64,000 bases of DNA from assembly GCF_038396675.1 (NCBI RefSeq), contig NC_088934.1, forward strand, positions 51,286,001 to 51,350,000, read 5' to 3'. Source of the stretch: Hydra vulgaris. Its lineage: Eukaryota > Cnidaria > Hydrozoa > Anthoathecata > Hydridae. The translations under genes and the position numbers were made by a program. Position 1 is the first letter of the stretch; every line of letters begins with the position of its first letter. This document shows, in pieces, positions 38,061 to 51,138 of the stretch. The notes beneath the pieces were generated by a model. The model made no database searches and was not told where the DNA came from. It saw nothing but the letters and a program-made list of their open reading frames with translations.

Positions 38061-39120
38061 GTGACTATATTTTCGCAATTATATTAAATTTATTTTACTT
38101 AATGAACTTTGCGTAAATAAAGCAGATTGTGAGTCGTTGTGCGTTGAATTGATTGGCAAAACAAAAAAATAGCATATTTATTACTAACAAATATATAAAG
38201 CGACTGATAATTTGTAAAAATTAAAAAATCATTTTGAAACATTTTAAACCAAAATGAATAAAATACGAAACCATGTTTACATTGCGATAGACCAAAACAT
38301 TAATTTATTAAATCATACATAAAACAATGTTAGGGTAAACTGACCTATTTCTGGCCACGTCTTAATTCTAGGCAAATTTCAAGAGCTCTTTTATAAAATA
38401 AAATTTTAATATTGAGCTTAGTAATTTTTAAAATGTTAAATTTAAAATAAACAAAGATATCCAACGCTTTGAAAATATATTTGAATTATTTGATAATTTT
38501 TTGCCTTCGTAAACTCAATGTTTTGCATTTTCAAAGTTTTTATGACTACATTCAAATTCTAAGACGTTTATAAATCGCTCGAAATGCAAGTAATATTGGA
38601 TAATTATATTGTTAAAACTGTATATGCATTTATATGTATTTTGTAAGTTGATTAATAATTCTTTCAGTTTATAATTTCTTTATACAATCAGAATTAAGTT
38701 CAAACGGCAAGAAATAGTTCCTTTAGCTAGCATCTAAAAAGTTGATCCTTAAATACATATTAACATTAATTTTGTTAAAAACTTTGTACAATTAAATTCA
38801 TCGTTAAAAACCTTAAACCAAATTTTAAACGCATTTCGTTCTTGTGTTATATAAAGATAAAATTTTTAAGTTATAAATGCAAAGCGCTAGTATAGTGTAC
38901 AGTTGTTACATTTTCAAGGTCTAAAAACTCACCCATTGGAGTATAAGACTTGGTCGATACTCCAAAATACTAAGGCAACTTTGGAACATAATATAGTTAT
39001 ACTCCAAAAATAACCATTTTAGCAGTAAACATGCCAACAAGAAGTCAAAAACTCCATAAAGCATGCTTCTTTTCTGTTCATATAATTTTTATTGAGTGCT
39101 GAAAAAGTCTTATGGTTTTT
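38061..39120. other. Unassigned spacer
   Basis: No gene or family recognised. A few ACTCCA-type repeats occur near 38930-39000. Confidence 0.5.
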
Positions 39121-39296
39121 TCATATGAACCACGCCGATTAGCATTTAGCATCGGTTAGCTAAGTGGATCTTCCTTCGAGAAATCATGTGACTTTTCCGA
39201 AATCTATGTCGCAAACTTGCCCAGAGGTGGGGTTTGAACCACGGATTCATTTGTTTCTGAGGCAAGTGCGCTTCCATTGCGCCACGGCTGTTCAAC
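39121..39296 (-). repeat. tRNA-derived SINE at the inner end of the right arm
   Basis: On the minus strand it has GTGGCGCAATGGAAGCGC (A box) and GGTTCAAACCC (B box), then a body ending ATGCTAATCGGCGTG. The part from 39206 on matches the left arm. The rest is a different, longer version of the same SINE. Confidence 0.65.
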
Positions 39297-39429
39297 TTCT
39301 TGTTAAAATAATAGCGAACAGTTATTGTGATGACCAACTTTGTACTGGTATAATCAAGAGTAACCTCTCTGATCATTTTCCTCTTTTCTTAATTTCTAAT
39401 AGCATAACACTTTACGGATATCCGTCTAA

Positions 39430-40990
39430 AACGACAATTTATAGGTTGATCAATACAAATCCATACAAAAATTTAAAAATATTTTCAAAATTAAAATCAA
39501 TTGGGATCTTATTCTAGAGTCGCAATAGGTTAATAATGCATACGATTTATTTCTTAAACAGTTCTTCAAATTAGACGAAAGAGCATTTCCTGAACAAAAA
39601 GTTTGTCATCAAAACCAAGTCTCTTCTAACTCCGTGGATGTCCGTAGATCTAATTAAATACTCGAAAACAAAATAAAAGTTGTATTAAATTTTTTCTAAA
39701 AAAGAAAACTTATAAAAATAAGAAAATATACAAAAATCACAAAAATCTTTTTGAAAAAACAAAAAAAATACTCAAAAAAAATTTGTAAAGCAAAATTATT
39801 AGAAGAAAAAAAAAAAAAAAAAAAAACGTTTAAAAAACATCGAATGTTATTAATTAAATAATTGAAAAAAACAAGAATATAAAACATATTCCATCAAAAA
39901 AACTTCTGATAAATAGAAAATTGGTCTATGAAAAATCTACTATTGCTGAGAAACTTTTCAGCATTCTTTGTTAATATTGGGGCAAACTGAGCTAAAACAA
40001 ATCCACTGAGCTCATCAGGTTTTAATTCTAATTTAACAATGTTGAATATTAAAATGGACGAAACTAATCTGAAACTTTGCGAATTGTAAGATGCTTATAA
40101 CAGATAAAAAAAAGGGCAGGTTTTGATAAAATTTGCCTCAATTTTGTAAAATCTGTGTTTGATATCATTAAACCATCGTTATTTCATATATTTGAATTTT
40201 CTTTAAAATCAGGTATTGTTCCCAATAATTTAAAAATTGCCGAAATTATACCCATTTTTGAAGGAGGAGATAACACCACTATTTCAAACTATAGACCAAT
40301 TTTTTTTTTGCCTACTTTCTCAAAAGTACATAAGCATATAATGTACAACGGAATCTACGTCGTAGAGTCTACAATGATCTAACAAATAAAGACATGCTGT
40401 ATAGAAAACAGTTCAGTTTCAAAAAAAATCCCTACAAAACTGATCACGCCTTAGTCTAGCTAGTCAACGAAATATCTGACGCTCTAAACGACAATTATTT
40501 TTCATCAAGAGCTTACATTGATCTGTCCAAAACCTTTAATAACGTTAACCATAATATACTTCTAATTTAACTTAAAAACTATGGAGTTAGAAACAAAAAT
40601 TTACTTTAGTTTAAAGACTGCTTAACAAAAAAAAAACAATACATATGCTATGATTCGAAAGTAAGAGGAAAAGATTCCATAGCTTGTAAGGTTTCTCAGG
40701 GGTCTAGTTTAGTGACATTATTCTTTCTACTGTAAAGAAATAATATATATTTATCATCAAATCTCATAAATTTAATATCTATTTACAGATGATTCCAATC
40801 TTATTTATTCACACAAAGATATTAAAATACATTTTAAACGCGTTAATGAACAATTAAACAAAGGTTAAGAGTGGTTTCAAAGTAACAAACATTCTCCGAA
40901 AAGTTGAAAAATTAAAGGTGCATCTAGGAGGTATCCAGCCATGTCAAGGATTCACCCTTGATATTTTAATAATATAACCAATTCTATTGT
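39430..40990 (+). pseudogene. Degenerate Jockey/CR1-like LINE, right-arm copy
   Basis: Reverse transcriptase motifs in order: LKIAEIIPIFEGGDN and ISNYRPI near 40230-40310, FSFKKNPYKTDHALV, YIDLSKTFNNVNHN near 40520, then a damaged SQGSS box near 40700. It stops before the active-site Asp pair can be followed confidently. Many in-frame stops. Confidence 0.68.
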
Positions 40991-41026
40991 TAACTTGAAA
41001 AAATAAAGTAGACTTATAGTATACAA

Positions 41027-41258
<232 letters not shown>

Positions 41259-41879
41259 GTATATTTTGTTAGATCAACTTAAAGTGGCTTTTTCATAGGT
41301 AAAAACTTGGCTTAAAGTGGACTTTTACTTTAAAGTGGACTTTTTTGAGTCCACTTACGTTTCTGATTAGTTTTTAGACTAAGCAATAGCTGTTAAGAAG
41401 TTAATAGCCAGTTTTTAATCAGACTGTTGCTTCTGTAAAGGTTGGTTGAAAGTGAGTTTTGGTTTAAAAGAATAATTTTGAGTTTAAGTATTTGTTATTT
41501 TGATCATGTATATTTCATCACCGTACAAAACTACACTTAAAGTGGATCTACATTTTGAGACTAGATTTTGTGTATAAATCTTTACAAAATTAAATCGAGT
41601 TTTTTTGTTTCATAAGACATTATACATCTGATACTAATAAAACTTCAATCAAATGTTAAATCTTTCTTTCTAATGATATAACATAAAAAATGCAATTAAT
41701 GAGGTCGCTAATGCATAGACTTTTATTGAAAAAAAAAAATTATTATAAGTTTTAAATCAAAAGAAATTATTTACCAAGTTAAAGCTAAAGTTGTTTTTCT
41801 GTAAGAAAATAATAATATAATTTGTATACTTAATTTTCAAGCAACCCTTACACGATTTTTTTTCACACTTATTTTAAAG

Positions 41880-42260
41880 TCCATCTTAAGCAAATTTTTC
41901 AACATGTTTTGTATAAATCCACTTTACGCGAAATTTCAAACAAATTTTAAATAAATCCACGTTAAGCAAACTTTCAAACATGCAATATATAAATCCACTT
42001 CAAGAGAAGTTACAAACGTTCCAAAGTTTCTTACGTAAATAAGTCTTAAATAAGTCGTTAATAAGTCACTTTAGGCGAAATATGTCGTAAATCAGTCACT
42101 TTGAATAAGTCGTGGAATAAGTCACTTTGAGCGAAGTTTTAAATGTTTTAAATAAGTTCACTTTAACTGACGTTTCAAACAATTTAAGTAAGTCCATTAT
42201 AAGTGACGTTTTAAACGTAAATAAGTCCACAATAAAAGAAGTATCAAACGTTTCAAAATA
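41880..42260. repeat. Degenerate AAGTGGA minisatellite, right arm
   Basis: Mirror of 26700-27090, same units in reverse complement (TAAATCCACTTTA). Confidence 0.7.
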
Positions 42261-42289
42261 AGACCGCTTTAAACAAAGCTAAAGCAAGT

Positions 42290-42861
42290 TTCAGAAAGCC
42301 GATTTAATTAAGGTTTTGAAAATAAATTATATTTACTAACTTAACTAAACAATGCATGTTAAAGATATTTATTTGACATATAACTAATTTTACAAAAACA
42401 ATATATAGAATGTTTACAATTCTATTTTTCTAACTTAATTTCTACGTTTTGAGTTCAAACTAAAGAGCAAACGGTGTTCAGGTATAGCGCACATCGAGAA
42501 ACACGCTTTTAATTTTGTTAAATTGAAAAAGTTTAACTTCAGACAACAAAGTTTGTCAAAATCTCCTGTCATTTTTTCAAAACGAAAATAGCTATAAAGT
42601 AGAACGATTAGTGGTGTTGAATCTGAACGGATCAGTCTACCGGATCTAATATTTAAATTTGTAATTTTTTCAAACTTTTGAACAGTTTTACTTTGAATAA
42701 CTACTGTATTGCTTTGTTTCTTTGGACTTTTAAAGGTATTTTACCAAGAACAATATAAGATAAAAAATCTTATAAAAAGTTAAGGAAGCTTTAGCATATT
42801 TATGTTATATAACATGTCCTCGTGATCTTAAAGATTTCAATTTAGATGACAGCCTATATCA

Positions 42862-42863
<2 letters not shown>
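42290..42863. other. Unassigned region, right arm
   Basis: Mirror of 26100-26690. No gene recognised. Confidence 0.5.

Positions 42864-42930
<67 letters not shown>
42864..42930. repeat. TA microsatellite, right arm
   Basis: Mirror of 26036-26095, flanked by two ATAAAATATTTATATGA units. Confidence 0.9.
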
Positions 42931-42931
<1 letters not shown>

Positions 42932-43229
42932 TAAAATATTTATATGAATCATAAAATATTTATATATATATATATATATATGTATTTAGTTATTTTAATG
43001 TAATCATTATATAGATATTTCAAGTTATCATCGGTAATCATCCCCCAGGAAGCGTTAAACTCCTAGTTATATAATTAAAATATATCTGAATAATTATTTA
43101 GTACTTACAATATATTTATTTATTTATTATAAAATTAGTGTAAGTCCGTGTAAATACAAGTGTGCATTAAAGTAACCCATGCCCTATCAAGTTTATATTG
43201 AAGAATACAAAAACAATTCTATGTAGTGT

Positions 43230-46200
43230 AAATGTAATTTAAACCAATGAAGAGGAGCTACATCAGGCTCCTCTATGTTGACCCAGTTAAGCTGCAGAAA
43301 GCAGCTGGTCAAGAAAGTTACAATAAAAATTCTTTAAATAAATGTACAGATGGTGAATCAACTACTTGCTGTGAAAGAGCGTTTCAGTGTTTTGTTACTC
43401 TATTTGTAAAAAAGTTTTCTCGTTCAATGCAACCTTTGACTAGTTGAGGTATTAATTGCTGATTGTGTCCACGAAGATTATAATTTGTTTTTAAATTTAG
43501 TAGAATTTGAGGAAATTGAAAGTTAACTTCGTCATCTGTCTAGTAAGTTTCAAATGGCTGGGTTAAATCCTGCTCCCTTTTCTGATCCTCAAGCGATGTT
43601 AGTTTCAGCTTTTGTAGTCTTTCCTCATATGGTTAATGTTTTATCTCAGATAATATTTTTGTTACACGCCTTTGCACTTTCTCCATCATCACAATATCAT
43701 TTTTTAGGTGAGAAGACCAGACCTGTACTGCAAAATCTAGATGTGGACGAATATATGCAAGGTACAGTGTTTTCCATAAAACTAGTCAGCAGCTACGAAA
43801 AGCTTTTCGGAGACGATTGAACATTTGATTCGCAATTGAGACGGCTGTTTCAACTTGAGTTTTGACCTTTAAGTCAAACGATAATCCCAGGTCTTGTTCA
43901 ACTATTATTTCTTCCAGTGTACAACGAGTTCCATCTACCTGCGCCATTGTGTAGGAGCATGTTGACTTGTTATTGCGTCCAACATGCACAACTCTGCGTT
44001 TATCGATGTTAAAAGGCATTAACCACTTGTGCGACCATTTTATCTATGTCAGCTTGAAGAAGGTTGGCATCTTGCAGAGATTTGATGATTCCGATAATTT
44101 TACCATCATCGGCATAAAGTTTTGTGTGGTGAACAATAGTATCCGGCAAATCATTAATGAATAAAACAAATAATAGTGGACCAAGGACTGAGCCCTGTGG
44201 CACACCGTTAGTCATAGGGACCCACTCAGATGTTATTCCGTCTAATACTACTATCTGTTGCGTACCAGTTAACCAGTTCTTAACCCATTTAACCAGGGTG
44301 TTACTAATGCCATAACAGGTGTAACAGATGCCTGTGTGGAACTTTGTCAAATGCTTTAGCAAAAGTCCTATAAATTACATCGGCAGGAAACCATAGGTGC
44401 ATGCTTTGTGTAAGTATATCATGTGATTCAAGAGGATTTGTGACACACCCTCGCTTAGGAACAAAACCATGTTGAGCTTTGGATTAAAGATTATGTTTTG
44501 TGCAAAACTTCATTACACAATCATGTATGAGACTTTCCATGACTTTGCAGACTATGAATGTTACTGATATTGGTCTGTAATTTGATCGCTGAAGTTTCCT
44601 TCCTTTTTTAAAATCAGGTGTAACATTAGATTTTTTCCACAAATCTGGAACTTCACCTATGGATATAGATTTCTTATAGATCATTGTGATTGGGATTGCA
44701 AAAAAAGATGTTGCACACTTTTAAGAACGCGTGGATGAATTTCGTCGTAACCCATGGCTTTATTTTCAGATAATCCTTTTATCTACTTCATGCTAATGAA
44801 TACTGTTTTCATCAAACTGACATATGATTTGTGTGCGTAGATCAAAATGGGGCATAGAACTATCTTGTTCAACTGCAAACACTTGAAATAATTGTTTAGT
44901 AATGTGCAAACTTCGTCTTTTTTTGTAGTGTTTGAGTTGTTCGTTGTTTGTAGCCTGCGATTTTGTTCAGGAACTCGTTGTTTGCTGCGAATATGTAAGT
45001 GTAGGCATTTTGGATTAGACTTAGATGCATAAACTAAGTCTTCTTGAGCCATAACGTATGTTTTCCTTTTACTGCTGCTTTTACCTCTGGTGTAACCCAC
45101 AGTGCATTTTTTATTTTAGGTGGAACTAAAGTTGATGGTATGTGTTCTTTAAATGTATTTCTTGTAGATATTAACAAGCAAGGTAAAATTATCGTTAGCT
45201 GTATGACCTTTGAACATGGTATGCCAGTTGTTTGAAGCTAATTTGGTTGATATTGCATCATAGTCTGCTCGACTCTAGATAAGATGAGGACGTGAGAGTT
45301 TTGGTGCTGTTTCTTTTAAATGAACAGCCAATATACCAACAGTAACACAGTGTGATTGACATGTTTTTGTAAATCCAAGTGGGTCATCTTCTAAGACTTT
45401 TATGAAGCTATCTGGATCATCACTAATAATTAGGTCAAGTGTTGATGACGGTTCAACAAGATTCGAACGACGGTAAGTTGGAAATTTTATTAGCTCTGTT
45501 AAGTTATTATCTTCTAAACAAGATTGGAATCTCAAATCTCTGGGGCATTAATCGATCACATGTCCGACGGTTGCGACTTTACCATTTATTTCAATAGACT
45601 CATACCATGTGTGGCCTAAATTAAAATCACCATATAATAACATTGAGAAGCAGTTATAAGTTAACATGGCCTGTTTGGCCGCTGTAATTGATTCAATTGT
45701 TTGAGTAAGGACAATGTCATTAATGTCATGAGGTCTATATATACAACCTAGTAACAATGATTCGCCATCAAATTTGATTATACACCATACTTTCTCAATA
45801 GCTTTAGAATTGAGTTGCTTATTTCTAACTTCTGTTGTAATTATATCACTTCTTGTGTATATTGCAACGCCTCCTCCTTTGCTCTCTCTGATTGGCTTAG
45901 ATGTAATTCTAGCTATAAGCTCTCCTTTTTTTGAATTGTTTAATGAACATGGATTGTTTGCCCAGAAACATAATTGTTCTGATATTAATGAGAATGAAGT
46001 TGATGATTGTGAAGATAACTGTGAGAGGTTGGGTTTTGACTTTAATTTCAATCTTGATGGGCGAATTCGTTTATTATTACTTTTCTGGTGTATCTCAGGT
46101 TTCGAAATTTTTAGGTGTGATAGATGAAATTGAGCTGGTAGCTGATGTTCTGTCTCCTTCATTATCGCTACTATTGATGTTACTTCGTTTATCATTGATC

Positions 46201-46249
46201 GCGAGTGTTGTTGATTTAAAAACATACTGTTTATTTCTGGTTGATTCAA
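43230..46249 (-). pseudogene. LINE ORF2, right-arm copy
   Basis: Endonuclease remnant at 45548-46249 and 45275-45535. Reverse transcriptase at 44484-44684 and 44009-44362; the latter is uninterrupted and runs through [14 protein letters not shown] and LYADDGKII. The C-terminal domain is in several frames down to 43230. Confidence 0.78.
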
Positions 46250-46269
46250 TTACGTCGATGCAGACAATT

Positions 46270-46985
46270 TTACCCGGCGCGACTATGATGATATTTCCGA
46301 AATGGCTGATCTAGCAGCCCTGCATCTTTAAGTTCTTCATTTCGTTTGACTATTTGTGATCGCTTGGCATTAAAATAACCCTGCTCAGCAGGAGTTCTAT
46401 CTTTGTGAAAAAAAGCTTTCTCATATTGCTTAATGGTATGATGTCTGCAGGTGTTTAGAACTAACTCTTTCTCTATTTTATTTGAGAGAGATACTTGGAT
46501 AATGTTAGAGTTAGAATTATTTGATGTTGCTTTTAGCTTGCTTGATTTTAGTCTGCGAATATGCTTAATTTTAACATTTTCTAATCCAACAGCGCCAAAA
46601 AAATCCATCACTTGTTTACTATCCTCAACTGTGTTATTTTCTAAGATTCCAATAACAATGTCATTTAATTCTGATTGGGCGTGTTTATTTACAGTTAAAA
46701 TTAGTGAACATATCTACTGACGTTGTTGCTTGCTTTAGAGACTTATCGATGAGTGCATCACTGAACGTTTTAGATTCCAATTTGTTCTGGTTTTTTTCTA
46801 CTTGAATCTTCAGTTCATTTATTGTAATTTCTTGATCAATTACTTTCTCATATAATAATTTTTTTGCCAATTGCATATATTGGAATGCTGCAAATACTGC
46901 TTTGTCTAGCTTAGTAAAGTTGGTGTTTTCTTGTCCAAATCCAGTATAGTCATGCTTAAAGGAAAAACTGATATTTGTTGCATCA
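46270..46985 (-). pseudogene. LINE ORF1, right-arm copy
   Basis: 46685-46876 holds the coiled-coil segment and 46270-46611 the LENVKIKHIRRLK and TPAEQGYFNAKRSQ blocks. Confidence 0.6.
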
Positions 46986-47000
46986 ATAACTTTTGAAGAC

Positions 47001-47500
<500 letters not shown>

Positions 47501-47639
47501 CATATATATTTAGTTAATTTAATGTAATCAATGTTTAGATATTTTAAGTAATCATCGGTAATCATCCCCCAGGAAGCGTTAAACTTCTGTTATATAATTG
47601 AAATATATCTGAATAATTATTTAGCTGTTACAATATATA

Positions 47640-47686
47640 TAAATATATATATATATATATATTTACATAAATATATAAATAAATAA

Positions 47687-47755
<69 letters not shown>
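47640..47755. repeat. TA microsatellite with AAAT tail, right arm
   Basis: Mirror of 21209-21330. Confidence 0.9.
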
Positions 47756-47758
<3 letters not shown>

Positions 47759-47789
47759 TTATATCCTTCTATGATCTTAAAACTATTAA

Positions 47790-48346
47790 TGAAATGATAC
47801 CATATTCTAAATTCTGTCTTTAACCAGCAGAAGCTGTTTTGAAGTCACTTAAAAAACACAGTTGGTGTTTAAACAAGAAAATTTTGGTAATGTGTCTTGC
47901 TGATAAATGTTTTTCTTGTAGATCAGTTATATAAATAGCTATTAAATTATCTCAAATAGCTAAGCCTGCCAGTTTTTACATTGAAAAACTCAGTGCTGAA
48001 ATTTTTATTGACAATGAAAATAAAATAATAAAATATTTAAAGATTATACTGGTCTTGAAAGCTGATTTTTCTTTGATTTAATAAAAATGACATTACATGA
48101 GTCAGAATGGCTGGAAATCAGTTCATCAAACTGGGACTTATTTCCTGGTTATACTAGGATTAAAAATTACATCACTGGTTTTCTCGTCGTAAATGACTGT
48201 GCAGAACGTGCTAATAAACTTGGTCAATACCTCATTGAAACTTTCAGAAACGAAAAACATACCCAAGCTAAATTACTGGCTGTTGTTGATTATTGTCTAA
48301 AATTTCAGACAATAGATAAAAAGTCTTGGCTAAAAACTTTAATGTA
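47790..48346 (+). pseudogene. Fragment of a recurrent uncharacterised animal protein family, right arm
   Basis: The 86-aa frame from ATG 48087 carries LVVNDCAERANKLGQ and TQAKLLAVVDYCLKF. Upstream in a readable frame lie LKKHSWCLNKKILV (about 47850) and IEKLSAEIFIDNENK (about 47985), with one stop between. Same resemblance and caveats as for 20645-21150. Confidence 0.42.
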
Positions 48347-48349
48347 ACC

Positions 48350-51021
48350 TTTCTTTAAAAAAAAAATAAAATTCAATTGTAAAAATTGTTTTTTTAACTT
48401 AAATACGTTGGAAATAAATATTGTGCCCACTTACCTCCTAAATATACACAGCATGTATTCGTGTGGGTAGGACTAACTACTACCGTAGTCTTTATATAAA
48501 AAACATAACCGAATCTAAAATCGGATATATCAGGCTACAAAAACAACCCTTATGGTATTTTTGAAATATTTACTCCTATGAAATATGTACTCCTATGGCT
48601 GGGACCAACCATAGGAGTACCTAAGGTTGGTCCCGATATACCAAAAGAAACCACAACAAAATATTATAGTATATTTTTTTATTGACTTTAATGTCTTATG
48701 CCCCACCATACGAAATATATTTATAGATATGTATCAGAAAAATGTTTAAGGATTAGGTTTTATGAGGAATTTAAGCAAAATAAGTAAATAAAAAAGCTTT
48801 TCTCCGCTATAACCACTTTGAAATGAACTTTGAACCACTTTGAATGAACAAAAACCACTTTGAAATGAACTTCAGGATTCATTTTTTGAAACAAACAAAA
48901 TTGAGAGAACTCTTTTAATCAAACGTTTTTAGAGTTGTTTTGTTTTGTTTACCGTAAATAAGGCCAAAAAAATCCATAATGATTTAGGATTCATTTGACC
49001 TGATTCTCCGTTAGACGGCAAATAAAATTTGCAGGAAAGTTTGATCAAATGGGCTCTCTCAGTTCCGTTAATGCATAAAAATGAATCGAATAATGCCTTA
49101 ATTATTCGTAAAAAGCCTGAATATAAAGCTAAAACTTGTCTAAGTTTCACTTAAAAAATCTCTGTGATAATTATAAAAAAAGAGTCATAAAATGAGTTGT
49201 TGTTTTAAACTGTTTTAAACAAATTATTTCTTTTAAAGAGTCTTTTTGAAGAATTAAAAAAATGGAAACTTCCATTCCTATGCAAAAAAGAAAATAATGA
49301 ATATATTACTTTAAAATATATGTTTAAACATGTTTTTTTTAGGTTTTATTTGTTAATGAAATATTATTTTATGTATATGTTATCTATAAACCAAAATTTA
49401 TTTATAATAGACAAATTGTGTTTTTTTTTACGAAGTTTGCTGAGTTGGTAGAAGATGCAACTTAGTTGCTATTTAACATAGGATGTAGTAGGCACGTCTG
49501 CTTGACGATCAATGAAAAATGAAAGTTTAGTTTGGTTCTTATCGCAACAGATATTTTGCAAATAATTGTTTAATTGATTGGTTTCTAAAAGATAGAAGCA
49601 GTAACTTGTCTTTTATTAGATTTCTGGCTGAAAATTTGTTTTTCCAGAGTGGAAGTATTTGTTACCAATACCTATTCTTTGGTGATTAGTTTACAATTTA
49701 CAAGTACTTTCTACTCAATACAAAGGCCAAATAAAATTAGTTGCTGACGTTCTTAATTAAAGATTTGAAGATATGGCTTTATCAAAAGTTTGGGGTTGAA
49801 AAGCTTTGTTTTCCTTTTCCTTAGCGTTGGCATTAGTGTTTTGAGCAGAAGTTGTTGGCATTAGTGTTTTGAGCAGAAGTTGTGGAATAATAAAAGGTTG
49901 TTGTAGGTGGCTTGCATTTCATACGGTCAGTCAACTAATGTTTCTTTGTTTCATTGGTACATCGCAAAGCTAGTAATTATTAGATTAATGAACTGTGCAA
50001 GTCGATATGATGCGTCGCAATTCTTTTTTTCAACCAAACCGCGGTGTAAACGCATGTTATTAAACAGAAGGAGTATCTTTAGCGTAGGTATTTTGGGTAT
50101 ACAAGAGCAACATTTATTTGATCACTTGTTAGGGTACTTATTTTGGCAAGGAGTTGATTGTGAGTTTTATTTGTTAAGTTTTATTTGAATGTTTTTCGTT
50201 TATGTATATATTTAGATGTTTAATTATTATTATAGCTGCATTAGTACAAATACCTATGTGATCCTGACGTTCAGTGTTTATGTAAGTTTAATTACTAGTG
50301 GTTTGAGAAATTATACATTGCTTATTAATTGGGTTCAGCCATCATTCAGTTATACAAGAAATGTCAGTGCTAGTGTTTTTAAAGAACTTGATAAAAGATC
50401 TCGATTTTGTTGCATAGAACAAGCCTCAAAGTGTTACAGATTGTTGGTAGGCAGTTAGGTGTTTGCGGTTGAGCTAACTAGTTGGCGTGGAAATGAGAAA
50501 TGAATGCACTACTTTTTTGAATGGAAATAAGAAATGAGAGCACTGCGGATCCTGACTAAATTCTCCATTGCGGATACCCTAGTAACCACTAATTACAAGC
50601 GTCACGTGTCTTTCAGCTGAAGACAAATCAGGACTTAATGAATGGATGTGTGTTTTTTGAATGTTTTATGTACAGAGAGTTTATGAGCTAACTTTTTGGC
50701 AACATTTTAAAATTCTACCACAATAATCTGGCTATTTAACAATATTTTCGTGTTAGGAGACTAATATCATAATTGGTGAGGTTTAGTACTATTAGAACAT
50801 CTGCGATGCTGTTTAACGCTAGTAAAGGTGCTTGGGAAACATCTGCTGACATATTTTGCTTACATTTGACATAATATACGTATTACATGTTTATAAAATA
50901 CAAACAAGGCTTCTAAAAGAAGAACACAATGATTACATCATCAGAAGCATTTTACAAGCAAAGTAGAATTAATATATCGTGCTTACATAAATATAAATTG
51001 TACTCAAGTATAAAATGGAAA
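48350..51021. other. Unassigned region of the right arm
   Basis: Mirror of 17942-20640. Open frames at 49907-50188, 50216-50458 and 50929-51117 have no recognisable domain and are probably chance. Confidence 0.5.
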
Positions 51022-51027
51022 CTGATT

Positions 51028-51130
51028 AGTAGTAGGAAAAGGCCGATTCTGGCTCATTTTTATTTTCGACCATTTATCCAGCCACATTTTTATATATATT
51101 TTAAGATGTCCAATTGACCACAACTTTTAT
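51028..51130. repeat. Left TIR of copy C
   Basis: This 103-bp inverted repeat starts AGTAGTAGGAAAAGGCCG and ends ACAACTTTTAT. It pairs with 57113-57215 with a handful of mismatches. It contains the TATATAAAAATG-type motif also found before the structural genes. The preceding CTGATT is the target-site duplication. Confidence 0.9.
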
Positions 51131-51138
51131 GATCGATT

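Noticed and set aside
39696..39887. 63-aa Phe-rich minus-strand frame
   Set aside because: Antisense of the poly-lysine-like stretch of the degenerate LINE; low-complexity T-rich DNA.
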